This document shows, piece by piece, positions 9,343 through 19,400 of a stretch of 25,444 nt of DNA. The notes below the pieces were generated by a model. It searched no databases and was not told the origin of the DNA. It saw only the letters and a program-made list of their open reading frames with translations. The position numbers and the translations under genes were made by a program. Each line of letters begins with the position of its first letter. Position 1 is the stretch's first letter. The stretch is from Proteromonas lacertae (taxonomy: Eukaryota > Sar > Bigyra > Opalinata > Proteromonadidae): contig NGBS01000347.1 in the NCBI GenBank assembly GCA_002245135.1, positions 1 to 25,444 of the forward strand. The letters are read 5' to 3'.

Positions 9343-10205
9343 CAGGGTTGTATAAATCGGTCATGACCGACGGAGAAAACCGATCGTCGTACTTATAAAG
9401 TATAGAATGATTATAAAAATTTGAAAGAAAAAATGGCATACTTTAAGCTTGACATTAATCATTTCTTAAAATTATCATAAATGTATCTAATATAATCTAT
9501 CATTATATATTCTAGGAGTATAGTTTTACCAATTGGAGCGGCTCGTGAAGTTATTGCCTTAAAAGAGGCAAATATGCTTAAACATCTTAATTTTAACTTT
9601 TACAAAACCTTTTGGTATAATATGTTAAAGATAAAAAGCCTTGATAAATGCATTTGCAGTAAAAAGAAAGAGATTAATTATGCCAAATGAAGTACAAGAA
9701 TATTTGCAATATGATATTCATTACAGAACCTCTGAAACCATTGGAAATATCTGGCTATCATTAAAGTCCAAGTTTCCTAGGGTATACATACTTGCCAAGA
9801 ACAGTTTAAACAGTCTAGCAATATCTTCAGAGCCAGAAAGAATATTTTCCGAGGCTGGACAAATAAGTAACTTATCCAAATCAAATTTATCATGTGATAG
9901 ATTACAAATGAAACTGATGATTAGTAGAAATAAATAATAACATAATTATATAAAATACCTAATTATTGTTGAGTATTAAATTGTAATTCTTTATAAATAG
10001 TTAAAAATTATTAAATTGAATTGAAAATATATGAATCAAGTATTAAAATATATTATAAGATAGTTTTTATGAAGGGAAAATTAGTATATAATGAATTAAA
10101 ATAGATTTTATAATATACGGCTTGTAAGGCTTGACCGACCGACAGTCAAGGCAAAACCTATAGGTTTTGACCTATCTCCGTCGGTAACCGATAAATACAA
10201 CCCTG
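9343..10205. mobile_element. hAT element, internally deleted, with 8-bp target duplication
   Basis: The ends are CAGGGTTGTATAAATCGGT at the left and the reverse complement CAGGGTTGTATTTATCGGT at the right, i.e. 19-bp terminal inverted repeats with two differences. The element is flanked by a perfect 8-bp direct repeat TTTTAAAT (9335-9342 and 10206-10213), the target-site size expected for hAT. At 863 bp it is far shorter than an autonomous hAT and keeps only the transposase C-terminus, so it is a deletion derivative that would need a transposase from elsewhere. It inserted next to the HSP70 remnant inside the palindrome spacer. Confidence 0.93.
9641..9937 (+). pseudogene. hAT transposase C-terminal dimerisation domain remnant
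   Basis: About 98 codons containing the hAT C-terminal signature: WLSLKSKFPRVYILAKNSL followed by AISSEPERIFSEAGQI and LSCDRLQMKLMISRNK, matching the family pattern of Trp ... Pro ... Leu-Ala ... Ser-x-x-x-Glu-Arg-x-Phe-Ser ... Leu. The BED zinc finger and the RNase H-like catalytic part are missing. The reading frame opens with TTG, not ATG, so this is a leftover 3' portion rather than a gene. Confidence 0.85.
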
Positions 10206-10263
10206 TTTTAAATCACTATAATTTCTTTTATGTTCAATAAACAAGTCTCAATTGTTACTTTAA

Positions 10264-10846
10264 CAAGCACACATTCCTATATTATAGTGAAATTCCCATT
10301 GCCCAAATATCACTCAATGGACTTATACTACCTGTTTTAATTGATTTGTTTAATATTTTTATTGCATATTGATTCTTTGATGGATCTTCACATAATTCAA
10401 CTAATTTCTTTATTATTTTATATTGATTGATATGTCCATTACCACTTTGATCTACTTGTAACTTTAATAAATTAGTTTGCTCCATAGGCTTATCGATTGT
10501 TACATGACTTTTTAATTTTGCATGAATATTTTCACTTATATCACAAGTATTGTACTATACTTTTTGACATTTTTTCGAGCTTCTCTTTCATGAGAGGTTG
10601 TGGAATTTCGAGGTGATTCGTTTGTAAGCCAATCATAAACTTCAGGATTATCACACTCTTCAGAACAATATCAACTGATCCTATTAATTGATGTGTATGA
10701 CTACCACCTACAACAGATTGACCAATTGGTCTAACTGAAGGTTTTATTATATTACTAGATGACAATGGTGGGTTTCGAGATGAATTCTGTTGACTTCCAC
10801 CATTTTGGTTTTTAAAAGCTTTTTCATGTATAATTAACTTCATTGT
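10264..10846 (-). pseudogene. CaMKK/Elm1-like protein kinase, internally deleted pseudogene
   Basis: The minus strand carries a Ser/Asn-rich N-terminal region, then HINQYKIIKKL, VELCEDPSKNQYAIKILNKS and SPLSDIWAMGISL. The first two resemble the start of CaMKK/Elm1/Sak1-type kinases (INQYK.i..LG.G..GkVkL ... yAiKil), and the last is kinase subdomain IX (the DIW.LG segment). The glycine loop between KKL and VEL is missing, and only about 15 residues separate the AIK lysine from DIW where an intact kinase has roughly 150, so the HRD and DFG motifs are gone. An in-frame TAA follows immediately. The N-terminal half also changes frame. A host gene fragment, non-functional as a kinase. Confidence 0.6.
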
Positions 10847-10947
10847 TTTTATTTCTACCTTAGATTCAAAAATATTTGGAACTACGACAGGGCTAGAACC
10901 CGTACATCCTTGTTATTTTCTTTCCAGAATTTTAAATTCAAGAAATA

Positions 10948-11850
10948 CAGTGATTTTACTTTTACTTAAGATAGTTTTCGAAAAACTTAAGCAAGCCTTC
11001 GAGTTATTTTCAAAATACTTAAGTGTGAAACCGACATTTTCTAATAACTTGAGCTTTTTTTCAAGCTCTCTTTTAAAGTGAGATATTTGTTTTAAGTATA
11101 ATAAAACTATAATAGTTTATATTTTATTTATGATATTGTAGATATTATAACTGAGAATTGTAGAGGTTATAGTAACTAATAGTAGTAAATTAGGTTGAAA
11201 TACCGATCTGCTTGGTATAATACTTTCAAATCCTATTCTGCTGAAGATTATATTTAATTATATGATATTATTGTAGTTATAAATCTGTCATTTACATTTA
11301 TACTGTTTTTTGTGGAATTATTACTTAGATTATCATAAGAATGTGTTTACTATCTTTTTTTAATAATAATATGTGGAAATGAAAGCATATATAGTAATTA
11401 TAGAAGTATTGATATAATGTTAAGTAATTAGTTTATAAATACTTTTTATAGTGTGTATTAAAAGGATTATACTATTTATAGGAAGTAGTATATCTTAGGA
11501 TGAAATAAAGTGTAATTTATATGTGTTGTAGTTGTTATTAATATCAGAATTAAGTAGTGTTAATTGCATGTGTATAACAAGCGTTTTAATTGTATGTATA
11601 GTCATATCAGCAGTAATTATACATTATATTTTGTTAAAAGATGAATTGGTTATTGTTTGTATTATGTATTGTATTTTTAGATAGATTATTAATTTATTTG
11701 GGAAAGAAAAATATCTCACTTTAAAAGAGAGCTTGAAAAAAATCTCAAGTTTTTAGAAAATGTCGGTTTCACACTTAAGTATTTTGAAAATAACTCGAAG
11801 GCTTGCTTAAGTTTTTCGAAAATTATCTTAAGTAATAGTAAAATCACTGT
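10948..11850. mobile_element. Tc1/mariner-type MITE with TA duplication
   Basis: Terminal inverted repeats of about 145 bp begin CAGTGATTTTAC on both ends (left end at 10948, right end at 11850) and differ by only a few substitutions. TA dinucleotides flank both ends (10946-10947 and 11851-11852), as expected for IS630-Tc1-mariner targets. The interior (about 600 bp) is AT-rich and has no frame resembling a transposase, so it is non-autonomous. Long TIRs that end in AAAGTGAGATATTT give it a foldback look. Confidence 0.88.
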
Positions 11851-11898
11851 ATTAATAAACAAAGTGGTAAAAAGTATGAAGGCTTGTTATCTTTATGA

Positions 11899-12170
11899 AA
11901 GATTTTTAATGGTGAATCGTCTGCTTTAGAACCTTTACAAGCTCAAACAAAGTTTCAAGAGTTTTTAAGAGATTATAGTGAAAACAATATTTATATCTAC
12001 AGGTATATATAAATATATTGATTATTCTTATCACTAGAAAATCATTATTGGAAAATTTCAACAGAGGTGAATATTTTGTAGAAATTAATTTAGCTCATCT
12101 AGGAATATTCAACAATGTTTTACTTGATGTATTACAAAGAGAGACAAATTATTATTTACCACAAGTATAA
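11899..12170 (+). pseudogene. Two-exon host gene fragment, unidentified
   Basis: A frame from 11899 to 12002 (SALEPLQAQTKFQEFLRDY ...) continues in phase after a 35-bp GT...TAG intron (12003-12037) into KSLLENFNRGEYF ... ETNYYLPQV and a TAA stop at 12168-12170. The joined product is a plausible amphipathic helical protein end; the pattern loosely recalls the C-terminal helices of an RGS domain but I would not call it. Its upstream side is cut off by the MITE, which ends 49 bp before, so the fragment may be the 3' end of a gene disrupted by that insertion. Confidence 0.4.
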
Positions 12171-12588
12171 ACAATTATTATTAATAGTCAGAACCAAAAT
12201 TATAAAGTTTGGGCTCGTCCAATTTATTTTTTGTTTTTGTTACGTTTTTTTGTGGTGTTTCTGAACTTTTTTGGTATGTAAAAATACGTAAATTACATAA
12301 AAAATGGTAAATTAGTTAAAAAGCATAAGTAGTTAGTTTTAAATCTAAAAAATAGTGGAAATCAAGCCTTCAAACTCTTAACTATAAAATTTGAATTTTT
12401 TATTTTTATTAATCTACCTAAATAAGTAATAGTTAAAAAATCTATTCATCTATTTTTTACCTTTAAATTCTTGCTACTTCTTGAAAAAAATCAAAAAAAC
12501 TTGTTGCAACAAAAAAATATTCGTTTTGTTGCATCCCAAAAAACTAGCTGTTATAGTTTTTATTTATTAATTTTATCGGGGCAGAGCA
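12171..12588. other. Gene-free stretch before the transposase
   Basis: AT-rich sequence without a supported gene. It contains a perfect inverted repeat TGCAACAAAA / TTTTGTTGCA separated by 9-10 bp near 12504-12533, shortly upstream of the transposase start, which might be a subterminal binding site or hairpin of that transposon. No matching terminal repeat was found downstream. Confidence 0.4.
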
Positions 12589-13707
12589 ATGAGTAATTCT
12601 ATCTCTGTTGACCCTTCTCGGAATTCAGGTAGATATCTATCTGATTCCTAGATAAAAATTATTGAAAAGATGCGGTGTGAAAACATTAAATGTAAGTATT
12701 CTGATATAGCAAGTAAATTAGGTAGGAATAGATCTACTATTTTAAGGTACATCAGAAAAGCCGGCTTAATACGGCAGAAAAAGCAAAGTACAGAAAATGA
12801 AGATCTATCACCAGTGAAGAGAGGAAGACCCTCAAAGCTTTATGATGAAGAGAGGGCTAATTACCTCATCAAAGAATTTCTTTCTGAGCAAGCTGCTCAT
12901 AATAATGTTGTACAAGTGCTGATTAGTTGAGGGTCCTCTTGATTGATAATGGTTTTGTAGATGAAAATATATCCATTACCTCTGTCAGACGTTATTTACA
13001 TAAATTCAACATTAATTTCAAATCAATTAAGACTTATCCTCATCAGTCTGAGGAGCAAATGTTGTATAGATATCGTCTCTCCCTAAAGAATCAACAGAGA
13101 GATTATAGGTGCGTAATTTTTAGATGATACACCTGCATTCAGGCCTCAGTTCAACAAGTCAAACGCAGGAATTATGGTTTGGGGGTCATTCTCTTACTTT
13201 GGATACTCAGATCTTATTGTATTCCCTCAAAAACCTGGGAAAGATGGAACAGTTAAGAACATTGATTCAAGTAGTTATATATGGTATATTTCAAGAAGTA
13301 TACCTCGTATTATGAGTTTACACCCTCCAGAATGTCCACCAGTATACCTACAAGATAATGCTGCAATCCATAAAAGTCATCAAACAATGAATTATTTGAA
13401 ATCGAAGAAATGGGTTACTGTTCCTCATCCACCCTATTCACCTGATTTGAATCCTATAGAGAAAGTTTGGGGTATGATGAAACGTGATATAAGAGGTATA
13501 GGAGACAATTTAATGACAATAGAATCGTTAACAGAAGCTGCGAAAGAAAGTTGGAATAGGCAAATGGCAGATGAAGATACCAGACATAAATTGGCTTATA
13601 GATACAGAGAGTGTAATATGTGTTGTGCAGTTAACCATGGTAAATTTGTGTTAGATAATAGTCTTACAACATTCAGAACTGATTGTCCTGTACCTTCAAA
13701 ACTCTAA
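12589..13707 (+). pseudogene. Tc1/mariner-family DD34E transposase, decayed
   Basis: From the ATG at 12589 a frame reads MSNSISVDPSRNSGRY and meets an in-frame TAG at 12649; the same frame goes on with a helix-turn-helix (YSDIASKLGRNRSTILRYIRK) and a GRPSK AT-hook-like motif. Frame changes follow near 12930 and 13125. The catalytic part is then open to 13707: DDTPAFRP with the likely first Asp, MVWGSFSYFG, YLQDNAAIHKSH with the second Asp, and YSPDLNPIEKVWG with the Glu; 34 residues lie between the last Asp and Glu, hence DD34E (Tc1 group). One premature stop and two frame changes make it inactive. Terminal inverted repeats could not be identified. Confidence 0.88.
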
Positions 13708-14756
13708 TATATAGTAAAAATTGATGAATGATTTTTTTTATGAGTTATTAAACAATCAAAATTTTTAACATTTCAAATTTTCAATTTTTTAAAGATATTG
13801 TAAGTACTTTCAATATTTCCTTTATAGGCACAAAAATAGTATTAGTTTTTCTCTATTAAATGAGCCGGATAGACACAAGTCAAGTCTTATAGTTATCGCA
13901 AAAAAAAGAAAAGCTTGACGCAACTAAAAAGCTTGACATGATTTTTACATTTTTCATTTTTTTAGAGGAAGTAAATACTTTATTATACGAAAGTATAATA
14001 CAATATAGTGCTTTTATATGCGTATTTAAAAATGTGTTAAGATTCAAAAACAAACAAAAAGACAAAAAAATATAAAGAAAAACTCGAGCCATATGCTCGA
14101 AGCAACAACATTTTGAAGCCACTATTACTTATCAATAGTTTGAAATTGCAGCTCAATGAGTAGTAGAAAATATGTTAAATGCAGAAAATTCTCCCTCAAT
14201 CAATGTCTTATTAAAATTTTCACAAAACTTAATATCAATCCGATCATTAAATGTATAAATGAAATGATTTTTTATGTACATATATATAATAGGCAAATCA
14301 TTTGAACAAGCTAGTCAGTATCTAAGGACTTATAATCAGTGCATCTCTTTAAAGACCAAAAGCCATCAAAGTCACAATTCGTTGTTCAAATTGTAAGTAT
14401 TTAAAGTATATCCCAGATCCTTCTGCATTTGGAAATGTTCAATTACCTATGAATTATGTTGGTTAGTTTAAACATTCCCAACAAAGCATTTATCAAAAGA
14501 AGAATAATCGTGAATATTTAAATTCGCTTATTTATATGCTCAGTTATTGATAGTTGATGCTAGTATTTTCTATTGACCTATTGATGTTCCTGGTTCAGGT
14601 ACAATTTATCTACAATAACTAGTTCAAGATTAACAATTGGTAGAATCAACGTTTAGATAAATTTACTAGTGATGATTATTATTGGAATGAGTTTAAAACG
14701 ATTGAGTTTGAATGAATGTAATAAAGAGATAATGAAAGAAAACGAAATATCTAATT
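13708..14756. other. Gene-poor spacer with a decayed coding fragment
   Basis: No intact gene is supported. At 14371-14466 a plus-strand stretch reads VTIRCSNCKYLKYIP then DPSAFGNVQLPMNYVG before a stop, with one CxxC pair, and at about 14,630-14,716 another stretch reads QRLDKFTSDDYYWNEF; both look like remnants of unknown protein genes. The AT-rich remainder shows no repeat or RNA gene that I can recognise. Confidence 0.35.
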
Positions 14757-14758
14757 AT

Positions 14759-16267
14759 TTAATAATATCACAATTACAAATGATAAAGGTCTTCTTACAC
14801 CTGAGAAATTTTAAAGAATGGTTGTAAAAGCTAGATATTCAAAGCTAAATCATGAGAGGTAAATTGAATATAAAAGAAGTAGCTTTATAATATATGAAAA
14901 GATTAGTAGAAGTATATCAATTACAATTCAATAGAGATAACTTCGTTGTAGGTATAAGAAATGCTTTAGAAAGCAAATTATCAAAATTCATGATTATAAA
15001 ACGAGAAGTAGATGATTCTAAATTCTTAACTTATCCAATGGCTGGTAGTTTAATAAATGTAAGTAAATTATGTTCAAGAAGGTGATAATTTAACAATAAT
15101 AGAAGCTATGTAAATGTAAAATATGTTGACTTCCTCGAATAGATACAAGATTGCCAAAATTTAGTTGAATGATTTGTTTTTTAAGAAAAAGGTTCAATTA
15201 TCAGTTAGTTATAAATAAATATGTCTTAATGACTTAGTTAAATTGTTTTTATGGGATAAACGATTGAAATAGAGCTTAAGATAGTTATTCAGATAGTAAA
15301 TAAGTCAAACAGTTTAAAAAATAATAGTATTTATTAATTAATTAACAAAAATAAGCCCTAGCTTCCTATAGGAGGCAGGTGCTCAAATTTTATAAAATAT
15401 AAAAAAATATTCAAGCCGAGCTTGTGTTATCACACATTATATTTTGAGCATTCTCATCTAATAGTAAGATATTTAATAAAAAAACTGGAGATCCTGTGTA
15501 CAGTTATTATGTACAATAGGTTGGGATCAAAAATGCTCAAATCATTAAAAAATCGTGAAATTAGACCAAAAAAAAGTTGTGCTATCCCTACCATCTTCTC
15601 AGAATCTCTTAATTAAGCAATTATAGTCAAGTAATATAAAATATTAGAGTCAAACTCTAACTAGATTAGGCGAGTTCAAATTTTGAACACGCGTCTAAAC
15701 CCAAACTTCCCGCCAAAGTAAGATTATATTTGAATATAACTCACTACCAAACCCTCTACTGTCGAATTAGTTATTAATAAAACCCATTTATCTCCCAACG
15801 GCGTACAACAGCTTTCATTAAAGAACGGATGGCTAAGTGAAAACCGAAGGTTTTAGCCGATCCTACACTATCAGCCGATTTATTAACTATATGTTAAAAA
15901 AACTACAAAAAAATTAAAAAATTATCATAATGCAGGTAAAGACAAGTTGAGTAGAACTACATTAAAAGTATTCATCGAGATGATAGATTCAGAAGAGATA
16001 ACAGAGATTGCAAACGTAGGTATGATAAAAGAGATGATCGTCGTGATGATAGATATCGTAGATCAAGAAGTCGTAGTAGAAGTTGTAATAGAAGCAGAAT
16101 TGGAAGAAGAAGAGATGATGATAGATATTATAGTCGAAGAAGCCATCATAGAAGTGATAGATATGACAGTAGAAGAGATAGAAGGGATGATTGATTAGGA
16201 ATGTAGAAAAAGATCTTACCATTAATTTGTAACAATTAAGCGAGATTTTAAATTGTTACATTTTAAT
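14759..16267 (-). repeat. Right arm of the palindrome
   Basis: Reverse complement of 7560-9068. Reading inward to outward it holds the HSP70-like end (ITITNDKGLL at its inner edge), the unidentified 63-codon frame (14894-15085), the hAT-end-like repeat (15819-15886), the RS-rich tail and the terminal hairpin. It abuts the promoter region of the large SPRY-NTPase gene, ending 200 bp before that gene's start. Confidence 0.9.
15955..16194 (+). pseudogene. RS/RD-rich protein tail, right-arm copy
   Basis: Exact inverted duplicate of 7633-7872. The frame from 15955 ends at TGA 16192-16194 and encodes the Arg/Asp/Ser-rich repeat including RRSRSRSRS. A possible splice acceptor TGCAG lies just upstream at 15931-15935, and the sequence that follows in another frame (GKDKLSRTTLKV) could belong to the preceding exon, which would imply one frame change. 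Identity of the two copies points to recent duplication or gene conversion. Confidence 0.5.
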
Positions 16268-16343
16268 TGTATTTTAATTTGAACCAAAAAGCTTCATCTC
16301 TCTATAAATCAATAAAACAATTTCAAAAAATCAAATTCTGCAA

Positions 16344-16377
16344 TTTGATTGGTTATACGTGGAGCAATTTGATTGGT
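16344..16377. promoter_or_regulatory. Paired TTTGATTGGT boxes before the SPRY-NTPase gene
   Basis: Two exact TTTGATTGGT copies, start to start 24 bp apart, lie 91-124 bp upstream of the ATG at 16468. The same decamer occurs twice in the Polinton divergent promoter at 2264-2290. A TATA-like CTATAAAT lies nearby at about 16300. Function as CCAAT-type promoter boxes is inferred. Confidence 0.5.
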
Positions 16378-16467
16378 TATTTCTACATGCAATAATTATT
16401 TTTGCTCATATCTCATCAACCAACTAATTCAAAGCCATTATTTTAATTAATATTGTTAATAGATCAA

Positions 16468-19400
16468 ATGCGTGGTATTTTTTTGCATGTTATTACTTTT
16501 TTTAATAGAAAAGAGAAAGTTAACTTATGTAGATAAAGTAGATAAAAATACCAAAAAACGAAAAACAGAAGATAAAGATGAAGATAAAGAAGGTATGGAA
16601 GAAGAAATGACAGAAATCGTTAATATAGATGTTGTTAATTTTGCTAAAGAAGATTGTTTAGTGTTAGAAAAGATGGAGAATAAGATTTATCATTTCATAT
16701 TTAAAGTAGAGAGTTTAACTGATGGTATTAGTTTTGGTTATCGTCTGAAAGAAGATTCAATTAGTGAGGATGATGCATTTGTCGTTGCAACAGTAGGAGA
16801 TACATATGAAGTGATATATGATATGATTAACAAACGAATGTCAATTAGACAAGGAAATAACAAAGAAATGAATGTATGTAGAATCAGTTCAACAACAGTT
16901 TACCCATATATTGATGGTAAAAATGATTCAGTTAAATATTTAAGCAGTTGGAATCTTCCATTACCCATGATGAAAAGATATACAATTGGAGATTATGGTA
17001 TTAATACAACTCAAGGTAAAAGTTGTAATGTTGTTAATTACATAAAGTATAGCAATGAATTGTACAGCTATGATAATAATGGCAATAGTGGTGATAATAA
17101 AATGAATGAAATTCAATATGTAGTGTGTAATATGATACTACAAATGAAAGATGAAGATGAAGATGAAGATGAAGGGAATGGAGTTATTAATTTTAAAATA
17201 AATGAAGAAATGAAAGAGAAAAGTGGAATTTATCATTTCTATTTTGAAATAATGAATGTTGGTAGTGAAAATATTAGCTTTGGTTATACAATTGGAGATG
17301 AAACAATACCAATAGTATCTTCAATTCAAGGAAGTAGAGGAGAAATATATGAAGTGAAATATAATATGAATGAAAAGAAAATGTTTATTAAACAGGAAAA
17401 TGGTATTGAAAAACTAGTGTATGAAAACTTACCTTCATCAATATATCCATGTATTAGTATTGGTGATAGAAAAGGTTTAGTGAAATTAATAGAATATTAT
17501 ATAGAGAAAAAGGATTATCATTTATTTAATGCAATTAATATTGAAGATGGTAAAGCTGTAATACATGGAATAAAAGTGCCAAATACTATTTGTAGTATAT
17601 ACAACTATGAAAAGTATTACTGGATATCTGAACTATTATCAATCAAAGCTAATCCAGCAAATATTGATCTTGAAAGCATAAAATATGATATAAGATTTAG
17701 ATTTAGATTAAATGATCAGCAAAAAGATTATTTATCTAATAGTGATATAAATGATTTAATAATACTATTAACATATTTTGATGATGAAAATACAAAGTAC
17801 TTAAATTCACCAGATACTTTCGTTAAAATAGTGAATAATTTGAGAATAATTGAACTTACTAAACTCGATGAAAATAGTAATGCTGTTGAAATTGGTGAAA
17901 CAAAGAAATATTTAGAGTTTTCAAAAGCCAATGTAAAAGTATTCCAGTTTCCAAAGAATATTATTTACATAAGAGATTGTTACTATTCAATGTTTAGAGA
18001 TATATGTAAACTCTTACCAAATAGTGAAGAAAAATTCAATATAATGATTACAGGTCAGCCAGGTATTGGCAAAACCTCTTTTATATATGTATTACTGTTC
18101 TTTTTAAAGAATAATCTATCATATGATTATAGAGAAGAAGAAAAAGAATATTTGAAGAAAATACAGTTTCTTAAAGAAAATGAAGAGATAGAAGAATTTC
18201 TGAATGAATTGAATAAAGAAAAAGTAAAACAAATTTTAGATTTGAATATTGTAACAAAACAACTTAAAGCTGATATAAAAGAAAGTAATAAATCTATTAA
18301 TATTTTAAAAGAAGATATTACAAAAGAGATTAATAGGATTAAAACAATAGATGATAAAAAAGATAAGCATGATTTATACACTCAAAAAGGAAAAACATAT
18401 AAATTGAAAATATATGATAAAGAAATGACAATCAAACATAATAAAAATTTAACTAACACAATATGTGAAGGAAAGAATAATTTGAATTTGGAGGAAATAA
18501 TTAATTTGAATGATGCTAAAAAAGTAATTAATGATAAAGAATTAAATCAATTGAATAAGTGGATAAAAAGAAAAAATATAAATGATAATGATGTTATATG
18601 TAAAAGAGTAATAACAGAAAGAATATTAAACAGATTGGTGAATATAAAGAAAATAAATCAATCAATACAATTATATAAACGAAGAAAAACAGAAATTACT
18701 AGTGAAATTACTAGAATTACAAAAGAGTTTAATGAAACAAAAATAGACATGAAAAAGAAAGAAGATGAAATAATAGATGAAATAAATAAAAAAACAGATA
18801 TAGTTGAGGTAAAAGAAGAAGATTTAGGTATTGGATTTAATTATTATGTTTTCGATGCTTGTAAAAAGATGAAAAACATATATTTCATTAAAGGGAAGAA
18901 ATATGGTGATATAAAACAAGGTGAAGTATACAAGTTTGAAAATATTAATGGAGAATATATACTATTTAAAATCAAAATAAATCCACATGATATTAAGTAT
19001 TCATTGATAATAGTTGATACTTATAATGAGGAGTTTGAGAATAGTAATATAGTAATATCAATCAGTTCTCCTGATTTTAAAAATCATGAAACATATATTG
19101 ATAACAATACTAAATATTTATATTTTGATACTTTAAATAAAAGAGAAATAGAAGAATGGTTTACATATTGTATTAATTTTGATAAAGGTACTGAATTTGA
19201 TCTAATATGTGAAAAGTATGGTAATATACCTCGACAAATATATTACCATTATTTGTATAACAATAATTATAATAGAGATTATTGGAAATATTATAAGCAG
19301 TTAATAGAAAGTGTAGTAGGAACAACAGGTTATATTCAGTTTGTGAATGATTATATGGGAAAAGATAAATTGAAAGAATTATCTAACATTATATTAAAAT

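Larger units (their letters stand above)
7560..16267. repeat. 8.7 kb palindrome with about 1.5 kb inverted arms
   Basis: Left arm 7560-9068 and right arm about 14759-16267 are reverse complements. Every paired position sums to 23827 across the arms (checked at 7605/16222, 8211/15616 and 8742/15085), so there is no indel over about 1.5 kb, and the segments compared base by base were identical. Each arm ends at ATTAAAATG... so TTAA is present at both outer edges. At the inner edges similarity fades within about 25 bp. The spacer is 5.7 kb and holds nested transposons and gene fragments. It could be a large TIR/foldback element, a recent inverted duplication, or an assembly artefact. Confidence 0.9.

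Noticed and set aside
10877-10905. A tRNA 3' end on the minus strand with a B-box-like GGGTTCTAGCCC
   Set aside because: No matching 5' acceptor strand, anticodon arm or D arm is found upstream, and the T-loop deviates from consensus; at most a relic or chance match.
12180-13900. Terminal inverted repeats for the DD34E transposon
   Set aside because: I compared both flanks of the transposase and found no convincing reverse-complement pair beginning next to TA.
13880-14122. 80-codon minus-strand ORF with Cys- and Phe-rich sequence
   Set aside because: Composition is that of AT-rich noncoding DNA, with no motif, neighbour or homologous copy to support it.
15947-16222. Acidic plus-strand ORF and Tyr/His-rich minus-strand ORF in the arm (and mirror copies at 7605-7880)
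   Set aside because: They overlap the RS-rich frame; their odd composition is what a purine-rich RS/RD repeat gives when read in other frames.
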